Origin: Bacteroidia bacterium
GTDB taxonomy: Bacteria; Bacteroidota; Ignavibacteria; SZUA-365
Length of the DNA stretch: 64,000 nucleotides
Assembly: GCA_027493955.1 (NCBI GenBank)
Contig: JAOSJT010000001.1
Span: 883,131-947,130, forward strand
Direction of reading: 5' to 3'
The position numbers were made by a program, and so were the translations under genes. Shown here one piece after another: positions 32,749 to 42,314 of this stretch. Under the pieces are notes generated by a model that was not told the DNA's origin, made no database searches, and saw nothing but the letters and a program-made list of their open reading frames with translations. How positions within the stretch are numbered: position 1 is the first letter of the stretch; each line of letters opens with the position of its first letter.

Positions 32749-34329
32749 ATGACTGAACCGACCATTTTTCCACTTTCGCGCATCACCGCCCGCATCGGGG
32801 AGATTCTCGCGCCGGTCGCGGAAAAGGACTTCTGGGTTCAGGCAGAAATAGGTGATGTATCCGACAAGGGAGGCCACTACTATGGTACCCTCGTCGAGAC
32901 GAAGGACGGAAGGCAAGTGGCGAAACTCGCGTTTCGTATGTGGAACAGGGACCGGACACGCATCGCCGCAGCGTTTCTCAAGGCCGGGCTTGTTCTGGAA
33001 CTGAAAACCGGGATGAAGGTCATTTTCGAATGCCGCCTTGAGTTTCACGAGCTCTACGGTTTGAGTCTGGTTGCCAGCAACGCCGATCCGCGTTTCATTC
33101 TCGGAGAATTGGAACTTCGCAAGCGGGAAATAATTGATCGTCTGACGGGCGAAGGCGCCGATCAGCTGAACAAGAAATGGCGTGTACCGCAACTGCCGCT
33201 GCGCATCGGTTTGATCACCAGCAGGGAGAGTGCGGCATATGCCGATGTGTACAAAACGCTCGAGCGTGGGGGCTTCGCCTATCGTGTGTCCTTCACGGAA
33301 GCGGTGATGCAGGGCGAGAACGCTGAAGCCTCGATTCTTCGCGCTCTCGGTCTTCTCGATCGGCTTTCTGTGGATCTGGTCATTCTCGTCCGTGGGGGAG
33401 GAAGCAAATCCGACCTGGCGACACTGGATAATGAGCGCATAGCGCGTGCAATAGCGACGTTCAATAAACCGGTATGGGTCGCGATTGGCCACGAGACCGA
33501 TAGCGGTGTTCTGGATGTTGTTGCGCACAGCTCCTTCAAGACGCCGACAGCGCTCGCAGAAGCCATCGTCAGTCGCTTCGAAGGCGCGGCACGGGATATG
33601 CGGCAGGCAGAAGAGCGTATCCGGCGGGAGTGGATACACGCCATCGGGCGTCAACACACCCGCATTCAACGCGACACGGTTGGTATTCTCCAGGGCAGCC
33701 GCAAGCTGGCGGCACTGACGCGAACGCAATTACTGGGTGCTGTCGAGCGCATGCGAAGGGGAGTGGGCGAGAGAACGATTTCGGCACACAGGAATAACGA
33801 CAAACAAAACAATGAGTTACGGCGCCGTATCTCAAGCGCAATAGAGCATAAAATGGCCACGCTTCGCACGGACATGCGCGGCCTGAACAGCGCAGTGCTG
33901 AAAACATTGCGTGCCGCCGCACTGGCGAAAGAGGCGCAGAGCATGCGACTCTCTCCACGTCGGGTGTGGACAATTGTGCAAAGCGGTGACGCGGACGCAC
34001 GTGTTCGCATGTACGCGCTGCTCGGCTCCGCAAAGCGCACAGTCGAGCGCTACGGGGAACAGCTTCGCGCGTCGCTTGACCGGGCCGTTTCTTCGAATAC
34101 TCTTCCGCGATTACGACACGAAGCGGCGTCGCTGGAGCAACGTCACACCAACGTCCTCGCATACGATCCACGGCGGGTTCTCGCGCGTGGTTTCAGTATC
34201 GTGCGGACAACGAACGGACGGATCATCGGCAGTATTGATGCGATAGAGCCGGGCATGTCCGTCGGTATATCATTTCACGATGGTGACGCCCGCGCATCCA
34301 TCAGCAGCAAGGAGAAACATCATGAGTGA
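32749..34329 (+). CDS. xseA: Exodeoxyribonuclease VII large subunit
   Basis: 526 residues. OB-fold N-terminus (FPLSRITARIGEILAPVAEKDFWVQAEIGDVSDKGGHYYGTLV), then the catalytic region LPLRIGLITSRESAAYADVYKTLE and DLVILVRGGGSKSDLATLDNERIARAIATFNKPVWVAIGHETDSGVLDVVAHSSFKTPTALAEAIV, then a long helical part and the C-terminal ARGFSIVRTTNGRII. It degrades single-stranded DNA to oligonucleotides with XseB. The helical region is longer than in E. coli XseA (456 residues). The small-subunit gene overlaps the stop by eight bases. Confidence 0.95.
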   Translation: MTEPTIFPLSRITARIGEILAPVAEKDFWVQAEIGDVSDKGGHYYGTLVETKDGRQVAKLAFRMWNRDRTRIAAAFLKAGLVLELKTGMKVIFECRLEFHELYGLSLVASNADPRFILGELELRKREIIDRLTGEGADQLNKKWRVPQLPLRIGLITSRESAAYADVYKTLERGGFAYRVSFTEAVMQGENAEASILRALGLLDRLSVDLVILVRGGGSKSDLATLDNERIARAIATFNKPVWVAIGHETDSGVLDVVAHSSFKTPTALAEAIVSRFEGAARDMRQAEERIRREWIHAIGRQHTRIQRDTVGILQGSRKLAALTRTQLLGAVERMRRGVGERTISAHRNNDKQNNELRRRISSAIEHKMATLRTDMRGLNSAVLKTLRAAALAKEAQSMRLSPRRVWTIVQSGDADARVRMYALLGSAKRTVERYGEQLRASLDRAVSSNTLPRLRHEAASLEQRHTNVLAYDPRRVLARGFSIVRTTNGRIIGSIDAIEPGMSVGISFHDGDARASISSKEKHHE

Positions 34330-34537
34330 CACACCCCTCAGCTACGAGGAAAAGGCACAACGGCTGAACGACATTCTCACACGTCTCGATAATTCCGAAA
34401 CGCCCATAGACGACCTGGCGAAAGACGTCAAGGAAGGAGTGCGCCTCATAAAGGAAATGAGCGAGACCCTTCGTAAAGTCGAACTCGAAGTCAAGGATGC
34501 TTTCAGGGAACTCGAAGAGCTGCAGCAACCGAAATAG
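34322..34537 (+). CDS. xseB: Exodeoxyribonuclease VII small subunit
   Basis: 71 residues from ATG 34322 with AAGGAG upstream. Family pattern: LSYEEKAQRLNDILTRLDNSETPIDDLAKDVKEGVRLIKEMSETLRKVELEV. It forms coiled pairs on the arms of XseA. The overlap with xseA shows translational coupling. Confidence 0.92.
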   Translation: MSDTPLSYEEKAQRLNDILTRLDNSETPIDDLAKDVKEGVRLIKEMSETLRKVELEVKDAFRELEELQQPK

Positions 34538-34747
34538 CCTGCGTCTGCGCTGGGTCTGCGCGCTTGGAACAATTCGTGCAGGGATTGCGCGAATGGAAGC
34601 GGATGCATGCGGATGCTATTACATGGGCGTAGACGATGGATCCGTCGTTGACTACTCCTCGAACATTCCCTCACGAAAACACCTGCCACCCCATGGCCAT
34701 CCTGTCCCAATCTTCCGTATACGATCATAGGTTACGTGGAAAAGAAA

Positions 34748-34771
34748 TGGGGCGGTGTGAACCGCCCCATA
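34748..34771. terminator. Bidirectional hairpin terminator
   Basis: Perfect 10-bp stem ATGGGGCGGT/ACCGCCCCAT with a four-base loop. T-rich sequence follows on both strands (TACTGCTTTT on the plus strand, TTTCTTTT on the minus strand). It stands between the convergent xseB and the large T9SS gene. Confidence 0.8.
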
Positions 34772-34803
34772 CTGCTTTTCATGAGGAGAGAGAAAGAGAG
34801 AGG

Positions 34804-37683
34804 TTACTTGAGCAGCAGCATCATTCTCGTGTGGACGCTTTCGGAGCCGCTCGCGTTCCGGACAGCAAGACGAGCCATATAACTACCGGCGGGGCTGTTG
34901 CCGCTGTCCCACAGCTTCATGTGACGGCCGGCACCGAAGTTCTCGTCCACAAGTTTCGCAACTTCACGACCGAGCGCGTCGTGTATCGTCAATTGCACCT
35001 GCATGGCTTCGGGGAGATTCCACGCGATAGTGGTTGAAGGGTTGAAGGGATTCGGGTAATTCGCCTCGAGCTCGACACGAGAGGGCCGGGAAATCGAGAC
35101 TGGGCCGGACTTCGATGATGCGCATGCGCTGGTAACGAGATACAGAGGCGCATCCTCGGTCACAAGGCTATTAATCGAAACGGGCACGTGGATTTTGAAC
35201 GCAGAAGTGGTGGTATTTCCGGCATAATCCGTCGCCGCAACGCTCACGGAGTAGACGCGTCCGTTGCCGCCACCCAGACGCTCTTTGCGTACCTGGACGG
35301 ACTGGCAGTCGACCGCGATGAGAATGTCGTCCAACGTCGCTCCGTCCCCGTCATGTGCATCTTCGGCTTCATCGCTGGTGACTTGTGTGATGCGGAGACT
35401 CGAAGCCAAACCGGGAGTATCGTCGCAATTATCGGAGACCGAAGCCACCATCTGCGCGATGCTGAAGGACTGATAGGTATGATTGGGCATCCAGAGGCGC
35501 ACCGGATTGGCGGCGAGCGTAATGGCCGGGGGCGTCACGTCGTCGACGATAACATTTTGGGTCTGTGTCGATGTGTTGCCTTCCGAATCGGTGAAGGACC
35601 AGGTAACGACATACGAACCCTGAGCGGTGTAGACGAGCGGATCGGTTGTTGTGCCGTAAATCATGCCTTCGCAGCGGTCGGTTGCGGTCGGGACGGTGGT
35701 CACTTCGGCCGAGCATTCACCGGTGACGTCGGGAAGCGTTGCGACATCGGGAACAGGGGCATCCTCGTCACATTCTGACAGCGTCAGATCATACAGGATG
35801 GGAGTATCCGTGATGTTCGGTTCACGCGACAACGTGGTGCGGATCTCGACATACTGGCCCGCGAAACCTGCGTCGCACAGGTCATTCCCCGAGCCCACCT
35901 GAACGAAGGGCACGAGCGAGAGGCCTGCCTGAGAGGCCGCGCTGCGGACTTCCACCTTGATCGCGGTACCAGCCGGTGTCGATCCACTCCAGGAGACGCT
36001 GCCCCACTTCGTTCCGACCACGCCGCTGTTGTGCACCACCGTCCAGGTACCCTGCTGTGAGGTGGCGCCGATGGCCACGGCACCCGTCATGTCGCTGTAG
36101 TTGTACGGAAAGGCGCTTGCACCGAGAGGTACGGTCAAATCCACCGCACCGAGTCCGTCACCACCCGCCGCGGGATCGATACGCATGGCGTTGTGCGAAT
36201 TGTAATTGGTGACCCAGACTTTATCGTTGGCATCGACAGCGACACCGGTAGGAGTGGAGCCGACCGGGATGAGTTTCTTGATTGCGCCGGCGTTGGAAAG
36301 ACGCACAAGGGTATTGCTGTTGCGATTGGGAACCCAAACGTCGTTATCGGAAGTGACGGCAACACCGCTGGGTTGTGCTCCTCCGGTCGGGAACGTGCCC
36401 AACACGGCACCCGCGGGCGAATATTTGCGGATGACGTTATCACTGTAGCTGGTATTCCAGATATTGCCGAAGCCGTCGATGCCCAGTCCGTACGATGTTC
36501 CGAAAGAGAGACAGGTAGCGGTGTTTGCAACCGGATCGTAGCGGGTCAAACGATTGTACGACACATCGGCGGACCAGAGAATTCCCGCACCGTCAATGAG
36601 ACCACCGTAACCGCCACCACAGAGAGGTCCTCTCGTTGTGAGAATGGCTCCCGTGTTTCCATCGAGCTTATGAAAGGGGAAAATACCGCCAAAATTGTAG
36701 CCGCCGACCCATACGTTGTTGTCGGCATCCATGGACAGATGGCGCACATTCGGGGTGCCGGGCGTACGCTGGTAGATGGTAATACATTCGTCATCCGCGG
36801 TGGAAACACCGCCATTGTTGTCCGCACCGCCGGCATTTGTCCAGGGGCGAACGTCACCGGAGCCGCGGGAGGTTTTGATGAGACCATCGTTGTCGCGATC
36901 AATTGCCGTACTGTAAATGAACGGCGGTTTGAGATACAGCCCGATCGGATTCGGACTTCCATCCGAGTCACAGCGGGTGCCTCCGACGACAATTGCAATT
37001 TTCACGACCGATCCGTTATTGCCAGCGGATTCTGCGCGATTACCGACCCAGACATTACCGAAGAAATCGACGGTGGTACGGGAGGGATCGCGGAAGCGTC
37101 CGTCGGGAGCCGTGTAATACTCGCCGAGAATGGCACCCGTTGCCACGTCGAGTCTCGCCGCCGTACCGCGACCGGAAAGCGCGATCCAGATAAAGGGCGG
37201 AGGCGTGACGCGGTCATTCAACTGCAACTGATCGTTGTTCGGGGAGTCGTGATTCACATTCTGCAGGTTACCCAAATCGAAGTCCGCATCGGTAGTGTAG
37301 ATTACCGAACACACTGAATTATTGACTGCGTGAATTCCCGGTACGGAAGTGGTGAACGAATTCGCACGTGCTTCGTGAACGTTCACCCTCGAGGTCGCAT
37401 GCCCGGTAGATGATGCGCTCAGAGCGTCAAGGCGCGCCTGCACCGCTGGCGTCGCTGCGTGCATCGACGTGCCGCCGAGAGAAATATGGGTCGACACAGG
37501 CTCGGCAATGCGCTGCGAAGAGGCCATGAAATCAGCTTCGGGGTTGAGGAGAAATTGTGTGCTGGTTTGGAACGAGGTTTCGACTTCCTTGCTTTGTGAT
37601 GACACCTTGCTGTCCTGCGCCGTCACCGCCGACGACAGAAGGCACAGTACCAGGAAGAGATATGGCAGAGCAACATTGCGCAT
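34804..37683 (-). CDS. Large T9SS surface protein with NHL/Vgb-like propeller
   Basis: 959 residues from the ATG at 37683 (AAGGAG upstream, signal peptide MRNVALPYLFLVLCLLSSAVTAQ). Residues about 150-540 carry repeated blade motifs of the virginiamycin-B-lyase/NHL type, such as NVWVGGYNFGGIFPF, GLGIDGFGNIWNTSYSDNVIRKYSPAG, GVAVTSDNDVWVPNRNSNTLVRLSNAG and GVAVDANDKVWVTNYNSHNAMRIDP. An HYR-like domain follows (PDVTGECSAEVTTVPTATDRCEG). It ends in a T9SS sorting domain, LEANYPNPFNPSTTIAWNLP with LGREVAKLVDENFGAG. Probably an extracellular binding or structural protein; the catalytic residues of Vgb lyase are not evident. The LuxR-type gene is next upstream on the same strand. Confidence 0.87.
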   Translation of the reverse strand: MRNVALPYLFLVLCLLSSAVTAQDSKVSSQSKEVETSFQTSTQFLLNPEADFMASSQRIAEPVSTHISLGGTSMHAATPAVQARLDALSASSTGHATSRVNVHEARANSFTTSVPGIHAVNNSVCSVIYTTDADFDLGNLQNVNHDSPNNDQLQLNDRVTPPPFIWIALSGRGTAARLDVATGAILGEYYTAPDGRFRDPSRTTVDFFGNVWVGNRAESAGNNGSVVKIAIVVGGTRCDSDGSPNPIGLYLKPPFIYSTAIDRDNDGLIKTSRGSGDVRPWTNAGGADNNGGVSTADDECITIYQRTPGTPNVRHLSMDADNNVWVGGYNFGGIFPFHKLDGNTGAILTTRGPLCGGGYGGLIDGAGILWSADVSYNRLTRYDPVANTATCLSFGTSYGLGIDGFGNIWNTSYSDNVIRKYSPAGAVLGTFPTGGAQPSGVAVTSDNDVWVPNRNSNTLVRLSNAGAIKKLIPVGSTPTGVAVDANDKVWVTNYNSHNAMRIDPAAGGDGLGAVDLTVPLGASAFPYNYSDMTGAVAIGATSQQGTWTVVHNSGVVGTKWGSVSWSGSTPAGTAIKVEVRSAASQAGLSLVPFVQVGSGNDLCDAGFAGQYVEIRTTLSREPNITDTPILYDLTLSECDEDAPVPDVATLPDVTGECSAEVTTVPTATDRCEGMIYGTTTDPLVYTAQGSYVVTWSFTDSEGNTSTQTQNVIVDDVTPPAITLAANPVRLWMPNHTYQSFSIAQMVASVSDNCDDTPGLASSLRITQVTSDEAEDAHDGDGATLDDILIAVDCQSVQVRKERLGGGNGRVYSVSVAATDYAGNTTTSAFKIHVPVSINSLVTEDAPLYLVTSACASSKSGPVSISRPSRVELEANYPNPFNPSTTIAWNLPEAMQVQLTIHDALGREVAKLVDENFGAGRHMKLWDSGNSPAGSYMARLAVRNASGSESVHTRMMLLLK

Positions 37684-37815
37684 AGCGAGACTCCTTGAAT
37701 GGGTTTCGTGATGGAACGTGAAACGCGGGTTGGTACGCGAGATACGTATTGTGAATGGCACCACGAAACGTAGGAATTTGGCAATGTGTATGCAATAGGT
37801 ATTATTACGTATTTT

Positions 37816-37835
37816 TATAGGTAGTGTTACCTATA
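37816..37835. promoter_or_regulatory. Palindrome between LuxR gene and T9SS gene
   Basis: TATAGGTA and TACCTATA (8-bp arms, four-base spacer) overlap the LuxR stop codon and lie about 130 bases upstream of the T9SS ATG. A related word ATAGGTATTATTACGT is at 37794-37809. On the minus strand no T-run follows, so it is not a good terminator; an operator is the better guess. Confidence 0.4.
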
Positions 37836-38529
37836 TGCCGCCGGAATATCCGCGTATCACTTCCCGGTGATCGAGCGCATAGCGCAGGAGGGAGTAGCGA
37901 CCGCTCAGGTTCAGTTTCTTGCAGATGCTCAAGCGGTGATGATCCACCGTCCTCCTGCTGATATGCAATTGATTCGCGATTTCCGCCGATGAGCGCGAGG
38001 CCGCGATAAGCGTGAGGATGCGGCGTTCCGAGATGGTCAATTGCGAAAGACCGGGATCACGCATATTCCTGTACCCGTCTCTCCCGCCAGCGATCACTGA
38101 ACGCAGCATCGGACTGAGCCAAGTCTCGCCGCGCAGCGCTGCAGCAAGCGCGATCGGGAGCTCCGTATCCACTGCCTCCCGCACAACACAAGCGCTGATA
38201 CCCGCGAAATGCGCGGTAAGGAGGGTGAGTCCTTCAGCATAGGGAGCGATGATGACACTGCGGATAGCATCCCGGTTAATCGCCAAATGATGGATCCAAA
38301 CCGCTGCGGATGTCGTGGAGGCGGCATCAAATTCCATGACCAGTACAGTCGGAAACGGAGGAGCGAGAACGCTCGTCAGATCCGATGGATGATCCAGATC
38401 GGCTGAGATACGACAAGGGCGGAGAGCCCGTAGGTAATCGAATATCCCACGTCGAAACGAAGCGCTGCCTCCGCAGAGTGCGACCAAAATGGTATCGTCT
38501 GTTGGAAATTCTGATGATCGCCTGTCCAT
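37831..38529 (-). CDS. LuxR/NarL-family regulator with degenerate receiver
   Basis: 232 residues from the ATG at 38529 (AGGA seven bases upstream). The C-terminal HTH is a textbook LuxR domain: LTISERRILTLIAASRSSAEIANQLHISRRTVDHHRLSICKKLNLSGRYSLLRYAL. The N-terminal 130 residues have receiver-like strands (TILVALCGGSASFRRGIFDYLRAL, FPTVLVMEFDAAS, SVIIAPYAEGLTLLTAHFAGISACVV). At the phosphoacceptor position the strand reads VLVMEFD, and the N-terminal acidic pair is missing, so phosphorylation is unlikely. It probably controls the adjacent T9SS surface protein, or envelope genes elsewhere. Confidence 0.8.
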   Translation of the reverse strand: MDRRSSEFPTDDTILVALCGGSASFRRGIFDYLRALRPCRISADLDHPSDLTSVLAPPFPTVLVMEFDAASTTSAAVWIHHLAINRDAIRSVIIAPYAEGLTLLTAHFAGISACVVREAVDTELPIALAAALRGETWLSPMLRSVIAGGRDGYRNMRDPGLSQLTISERRILTLIAASRSSAEIANQLHISRRTVDHHRLSICKKLNLSGRYSLLRYALDHREVIRGYSGGI

Positions 38530-39133
38530 AAGCGAATCCTGTCTTTCGTGATAGGGAGAGAGGTACTGACGCCGATGCCGTGCCATTCGGCAATTTGTTG
38601 CATGCGAACACAAACACAGTGGCGCTTCCAATGTGCTGCGCGCAACAAACGGCGTCGTTCATATACCAGGTGGCTGCATTCAGCTGATTCTGACCCCGAA
38701 TGATAGGAATTCCATTCAAGAAAAACAAGATCTCCTATGTCCGATATGTGATATCCATGTAGTGACAATCAGGCAAGGGGCTCTTTCTTGCGCAGATATC
38801 ACGGTTTGCAGACGGATGCTTACGAAGGCATGCGCGAGGATTCCTTCTGAATCAGCTACGTAAACAAGCATCCGTCATCATTCCATAGAGTACCGCGTGC
38901 AAATCCTTTTCTCTCCGCCCAGCACTTACGAGCACAGATTGAACAATTTCATACATGGATTCCACGGATAGAACGCGGAACGCACGGATGGTATCTCCCG
39001 GCGGAGCCGATACGTCAGTCGAAGACTCCCACAAGAGTGTTCCTGCGCGAGCATCCTTGCCATTCCGTGCGACTCGTGTATAAAAAAAGTCCCGCTGCAC
39101 AGCGGGACTTTGTCGAAAACGGATTGCGACGGT
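38530..39133. other. Intergenic stretch upstream of the LuxR gene
   Basis: No gene. It probably holds the promoter of the LuxR-type gene and, at the right, the terminator of the long reverse operon. A fragment of a common GGATTCCACGGATA-type dispersed word is at 38954-38967. Confidence 0.5.
39082..39111 (-). terminator. Terminator of the LacI-TonB-T9SS operon
   Basis: Stem AAAGTCCCGCT/AGCGGGACTTT (39086-39096 with 39101-39111), loop GCAC. On the minus strand it runs into seven T residues in total, some of them paired. It lies 22 bases beyond the stop of the last gene. Confidence 0.85.
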
Positions 39134-41188
39134 TTATTTCACCAGACTCATCTTGCGGGTCTGGGAGAAGCTGCCTGCCGTCATGCGGTAGAAGTACACA
39201 CCGCTCTGGAGACCGCTGGCGTCAACGGTGACGCGATAGGTGCCGGGCTCCTGCATGCGCTGTACCAGTGTGCCGACCTGCTTGCCCAGCGCGTCGAACA
39301 GCGTGATGGTCACGAGTTCGGAGCGCGTGAGCTGATAGGTGATGCTGGTCACGGGATTGAACGGATTGGGATAATTCTGTTCGAGCACATAGCCCGTGGG
39401 AAGCACGTCGAGACGCGAAATGGAATTCACGATCGGGCCGCCGGCGTCGAAATCCCAGGCGTCGTAGAACTTCGGATCTATCGAGCCCCACTGCGCGCGG
39501 ATTGTGACATCGGTCTGGCTGTCGTCAATGTTGGAAATGTGGTTGTTGCCGAATCCGCCTTCATTGTCGCCACCACGAATACCGAACTTGTATTCCTGGC
39601 CAACGAAGCGCTTGGAACCGGTGCTGTCCGGACCGTAGGTGAACTGGACGGTGAAGATGCTGTCGCCGGCAACGGCGTCACCGTGCGTGCCGTCATCCCA
39701 CATACGTTTGTACGTGGTTTCGCGCAGCTGTAAGCCCCAGGTCGTCCAACCATCGGTGGCGGGACCATTCATCCAGACACCATCGGAAAGAATGGTGGTG
39801 GCGTCGGTCACGTGATCCACACCCTGAATGTCGGTAAGCGTGGAGCCCTTCGCGACCTGATAAATTGCCGGACGGAGATCCAGCTCCCAGGTCACATTGA
39901 CGTCGCGCGCGAGTACGGAGCTGTTGCGGAAGCGCGGCATGCGGTTGGGGCTGACCTGACTGTCCTCGGTGTCATTCACATCCACATCCAGCGCTTCGGG
40001 CACGAACATGCGGCGCTCGGCGAGGGGATCGCTGCTGCTCTCGAAATCGAAGTTGAAGTAGGTTTCACGGATTTCCTGACCGTCTTTTTGCATGTAGTAC
40101 TGGTAGAAAATGCGCTTGCCGGTTTTCGCGACCAGCGTCTGACTGCCAACATACACATTGGTGAAACCCTGCTTGGTAAGATCCACACGAGCCGGGCTGT
40201 TTCCGTTCAGATCCCGCGCCGTACCGGACCAACCGGTCTGCACATACAGCGTATCGCCGGCCCGGAAGCCACGCTCCTGAATTGCGCGGCTCATGTCCAC
40301 GCTGAAATTCACAGTTATGGTGTCCGTACCGAGGAAAGGTACAGGACGGACATCGCTGAACCACACCCAGTGAAGGGTCGTATCCGCAAATCCCACCGGC
40401 ACGGTGAAGGTTCTGTCCGGACGATCCTCCCACTTCTTCGGGTCGGCATCGGGATCATCCGATCCGGCGATCACGAATTTGTAGGGGATGGACTGCCCTT
40501 CGGTGACTTCCGCCTTCGGAAGCAGAACCACACCGGAATAGAAATTGCCTGCCACATACTGGCGGCTGCCGCCGTTGCCATGCGGTTGTTCCTGCGTGAG
40601 GAACAGCGTGTGGGCCCAGCTCAAATTGCCAAGATAATCCGGCCATGCGGCACCGCGTACACCCACCTTGTCGGTGGCGGGATTGAATCCTTCCCAGCCC
40701 TGCATATTGACGCGTACCCACACGGCGATGCTGTCGCTGTTGACAGGCCAGGGACGGAAAAACTGCTCCTGATTATCCGGTGTGCCGTTCGCAAATTGCA
40801 GCGGCAACACAATATCAGAAGTTTCGGTCGTGAGAATGCGGTTCCCGCTGGGATCCGTGCTGTTCTGCTCCCAGCCTTTGTGCTCGTTGTCACCGGTAGC
40901 GCTCACGGCATTGGTGAACACCTTGTACTGTATTGTGGAATTTGCGGGAAACTCCACCGTCGCTGTCCAGTAGTCTCCGCCGATGTTCGTCAGATTGACA
41001 CCGGTGCTGCCATCCCAGGTCAGCGGGGCAGTGTCGCCACGCAGCTGTACGACCGCCTGATCCGGCCAGAGCGTGTCTGGTACCGTCGCGGTGTTTACGA
41101 GAAAGGTGACCCGCACCGTCTGCGCCATGGCAGAACCCGCGAGGAACACCAGCAGAAGCATTGCAAAGCGAATGCTGCTCTTCGTCAT
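39134..41188 (-). CDS. T9SS surface protein with repeated CBM20/starch-binding-like modules
   Basis: 684 residues from the ATG at 41188 (AGGAGG, signal peptide MTKSSIRFAMLLLVFLAGSAMAQ). At least four Ig-like modules repeat the core of CBM20-type folds: TIQYKVFTNAVSATGDNEHKGWEQNS with GNRIL, IPYKFVIAG with KKWEDRPDRTF, IFYQYYMQKDG with ERRMF, and QEYKFGIRGGDNEGGFGNN. Other inter-strand parts match (VRVTFLVNTATVPDTLWPDQAVVQLRG, ITVNFSVDMSRAIQERGFRAGDTLYV). The T9SS domain is LEQNYPNPFNPVTSITYQLT with LGKQVGTLVQ and SGVYFYRM. I infer a carbohydrate-binding, probably alpha-glucan-binding, surface protein without catalytic domain. It is the last gene of the reverse operon, 88 bases after the PorV-like gene. 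Confidence 0.82.
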   Translation of the reverse strand: MTKSSIRFAMLLLVFLAGSAMAQTVRVTFLVNTATVPDTLWPDQAVVQLRGDTAPLTWDGSTGVNLTNIGGDYWTATVEFPANSTIQYKVFTNAVSATGDNEHKGWEQNSTDPSGNRILTTETSDIVLPLQFANGTPDNQEQFFRPWPVNSDSIAVWVRVNMQGWEGFNPATDKVGVRGAAWPDYLGNLSWAHTLFLTQEQPHGNGGSRQYVAGNFYSGVVLLPKAEVTEGQSIPYKFVIAGSDDPDADPKKWEDRPDRTFTVPVGFADTTLHWVWFSDVRPVPFLGTDTITVNFSVDMSRAIQERGFRAGDTLYVQTGWSGTARDLNGNSPARVDLTKQGFTNVYVGSQTLVAKTGKRIFYQYYMQKDGQEIRETYFNFDFESSSDPLAERRMFVPEALDVDVNDTEDSQVSPNRMPRFRNSSVLARDVNVTWELDLRPAIYQVAKGSTLTDIQGVDHVTDATTILSDGVWMNGPATDGWTTWGLQLRETTYKRMWDDGTHGDAVAGDSIFTVQFTYGPDSTGSKRFVGQEYKFGIRGGDNEGGFGNNHISNIDDSQTDVTIRAQWGSIDPKFYDAWDFDAGGPIVNSISRLDVLPTGYVLEQNYPNPFNPVTSITYQLTRSELVTITLFDALGKQVGTLVQRMQEPGTYRVTVDASGLQSGVYFYRMTAGSFSQTRKMSLVK

Positions 41189-41276
41189 AAATAACCTCCT
41201 GAAGTGATGTGTGTTGAGTAATTGCATACTCATAGAATGTTTGTATGTCGTTTGCTTTGATCGTTCATACCTCTGT

Positions 41277-42296
41277 TCAGAAATCGACGCTCAACGTGAT
41301 GGTCTGAACGTTTTTGAAAATGCCGAATTCCTGATACGAATAGTCCAGTGTCGCGGCGGTTGCGCCGAAGAGGGGATAGTGTAAACCGATTCCGGCGGTA
41401 AATCCTTCTTCCGCGTCATCCATGAACAAGGCCTTCCAGCCCGCACGCACGAAGAACATTTCACGGAAAGCGACCTCGCCGCCGAGATTGACATGCTCCG
41501 CATTGTCGTTCGGACGAACCGCATCTGCAGCCAGCGTCGCGCGCAGTATCTCACCGCGATGCACGTCGTAGGATACTCCTGCGCGGAAGAACAAGGGCAG
41601 TTCCCAGGAATCCGTTTTCAGATTCGCCACAATTGTCTCGTTGTTTCCCGTATTGTCGGGATCGAGATCGATGCGCCGCGTGAGATCCTTGCCGTCCATA
41701 CGCATGTCGCCACCGAAATTGCTGAGACTCATGCCCAGTCGTAACCCGTCGAACGGTGTGGTGAACAACAGACCGACGTCGAAAGCGATGCTCGACGCAC
41801 TCTCGTTCCAGATGTGCTGCGAAATGTACTTGAAGGATGCACCAATCGAGAAACGGTCGGTCAGGTTGCGTGCGTAACTGATCGTAAAAGCGATGTCCTG
41901 TGCGCTCCAGCGCTCACCGGTTCCTTCCGGCCGCTGGACGGTCGTGACGTCGTCCTCTCCGAGATCGAGCTGTGTCAGACTGATGCCGAGAGCATTGTCC
42001 GAATCCAGCGCCAACGTTATACCGATCCAATTGAGATCGGTCTCCACAAGCCAGTCCGTGTGCGAAGCCATGACCTGTGAATGTCCGATACGCGACAGCG
42101 CTCCGGGATTCCAGTACATCGCGGAGGCGTCGCCACTCATGGCGACAAATGCGCCGCCCATGCTGTTGGCGCGCGGACCGACGCCGATGCCCAGAAACTG
42201 CGCGGCGGTTGTGCCCACCTTGCTCTGTGCATGCAGCAGGGGAGTCGCTCCGAAGAGGAGCAGAGTCAGCAGAAGGGATCGAAGCAGTGTGTTCAT
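41277..42296 (-). CDS. PorV/PorQ-family outer membrane protein
   Basis: 339 residues; GGAGG upstream of the ATG. Signal peptide MNTLLRSLLLTLLLFGATPLLHAQ is followed by the signature of the family: AAQFLGIGVGPRANSMGGAFVAMSGDASAMYWNPGALSRI. The rest is a 14-strand-type barrel ending LDYSYQEFGIFKNVQTITLSVDF. PorV shuttles T9SS cargo to the attachment complex, and paralogues encoded next to cargo genes are common in the Ignavibacteria/Kapabacteria group. Its place between two cargo genes in one operon argues for a dedicated partner. Confidence 0.88.
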   Translation of the reverse strand: MNTLLRSLLLTLLLFGATPLLHAQSKVGTTAAQFLGIGVGPRANSMGGAFVAMSGDASAMYWNPGALSRIGHSQVMASHTDWLVETDLNWIGITLALDSDNALGISLTQLDLGEDDVTTVQRPEGTGERWSAQDIAFTISYARNLTDRFSIGASFKYISQHIWNESASSIAFDVGLLFTTPFDGLRLGMSLSNFGGDMRMDGKDLTRRIDLDPDNTGNNETIVANLKTDSWELPLFFRAGVSYDVHRGEILRATLAADAVRPNDNAEHVNLGGEVAFREMFFVRAGWKALFMDDAEEGFTAGIGLHYPLFGATAATLDYSYQEFGIFKNVQTITLSVDF

Positions 42297-42314
42297 GGTT
42301 CCTCCGTTCCTTCG

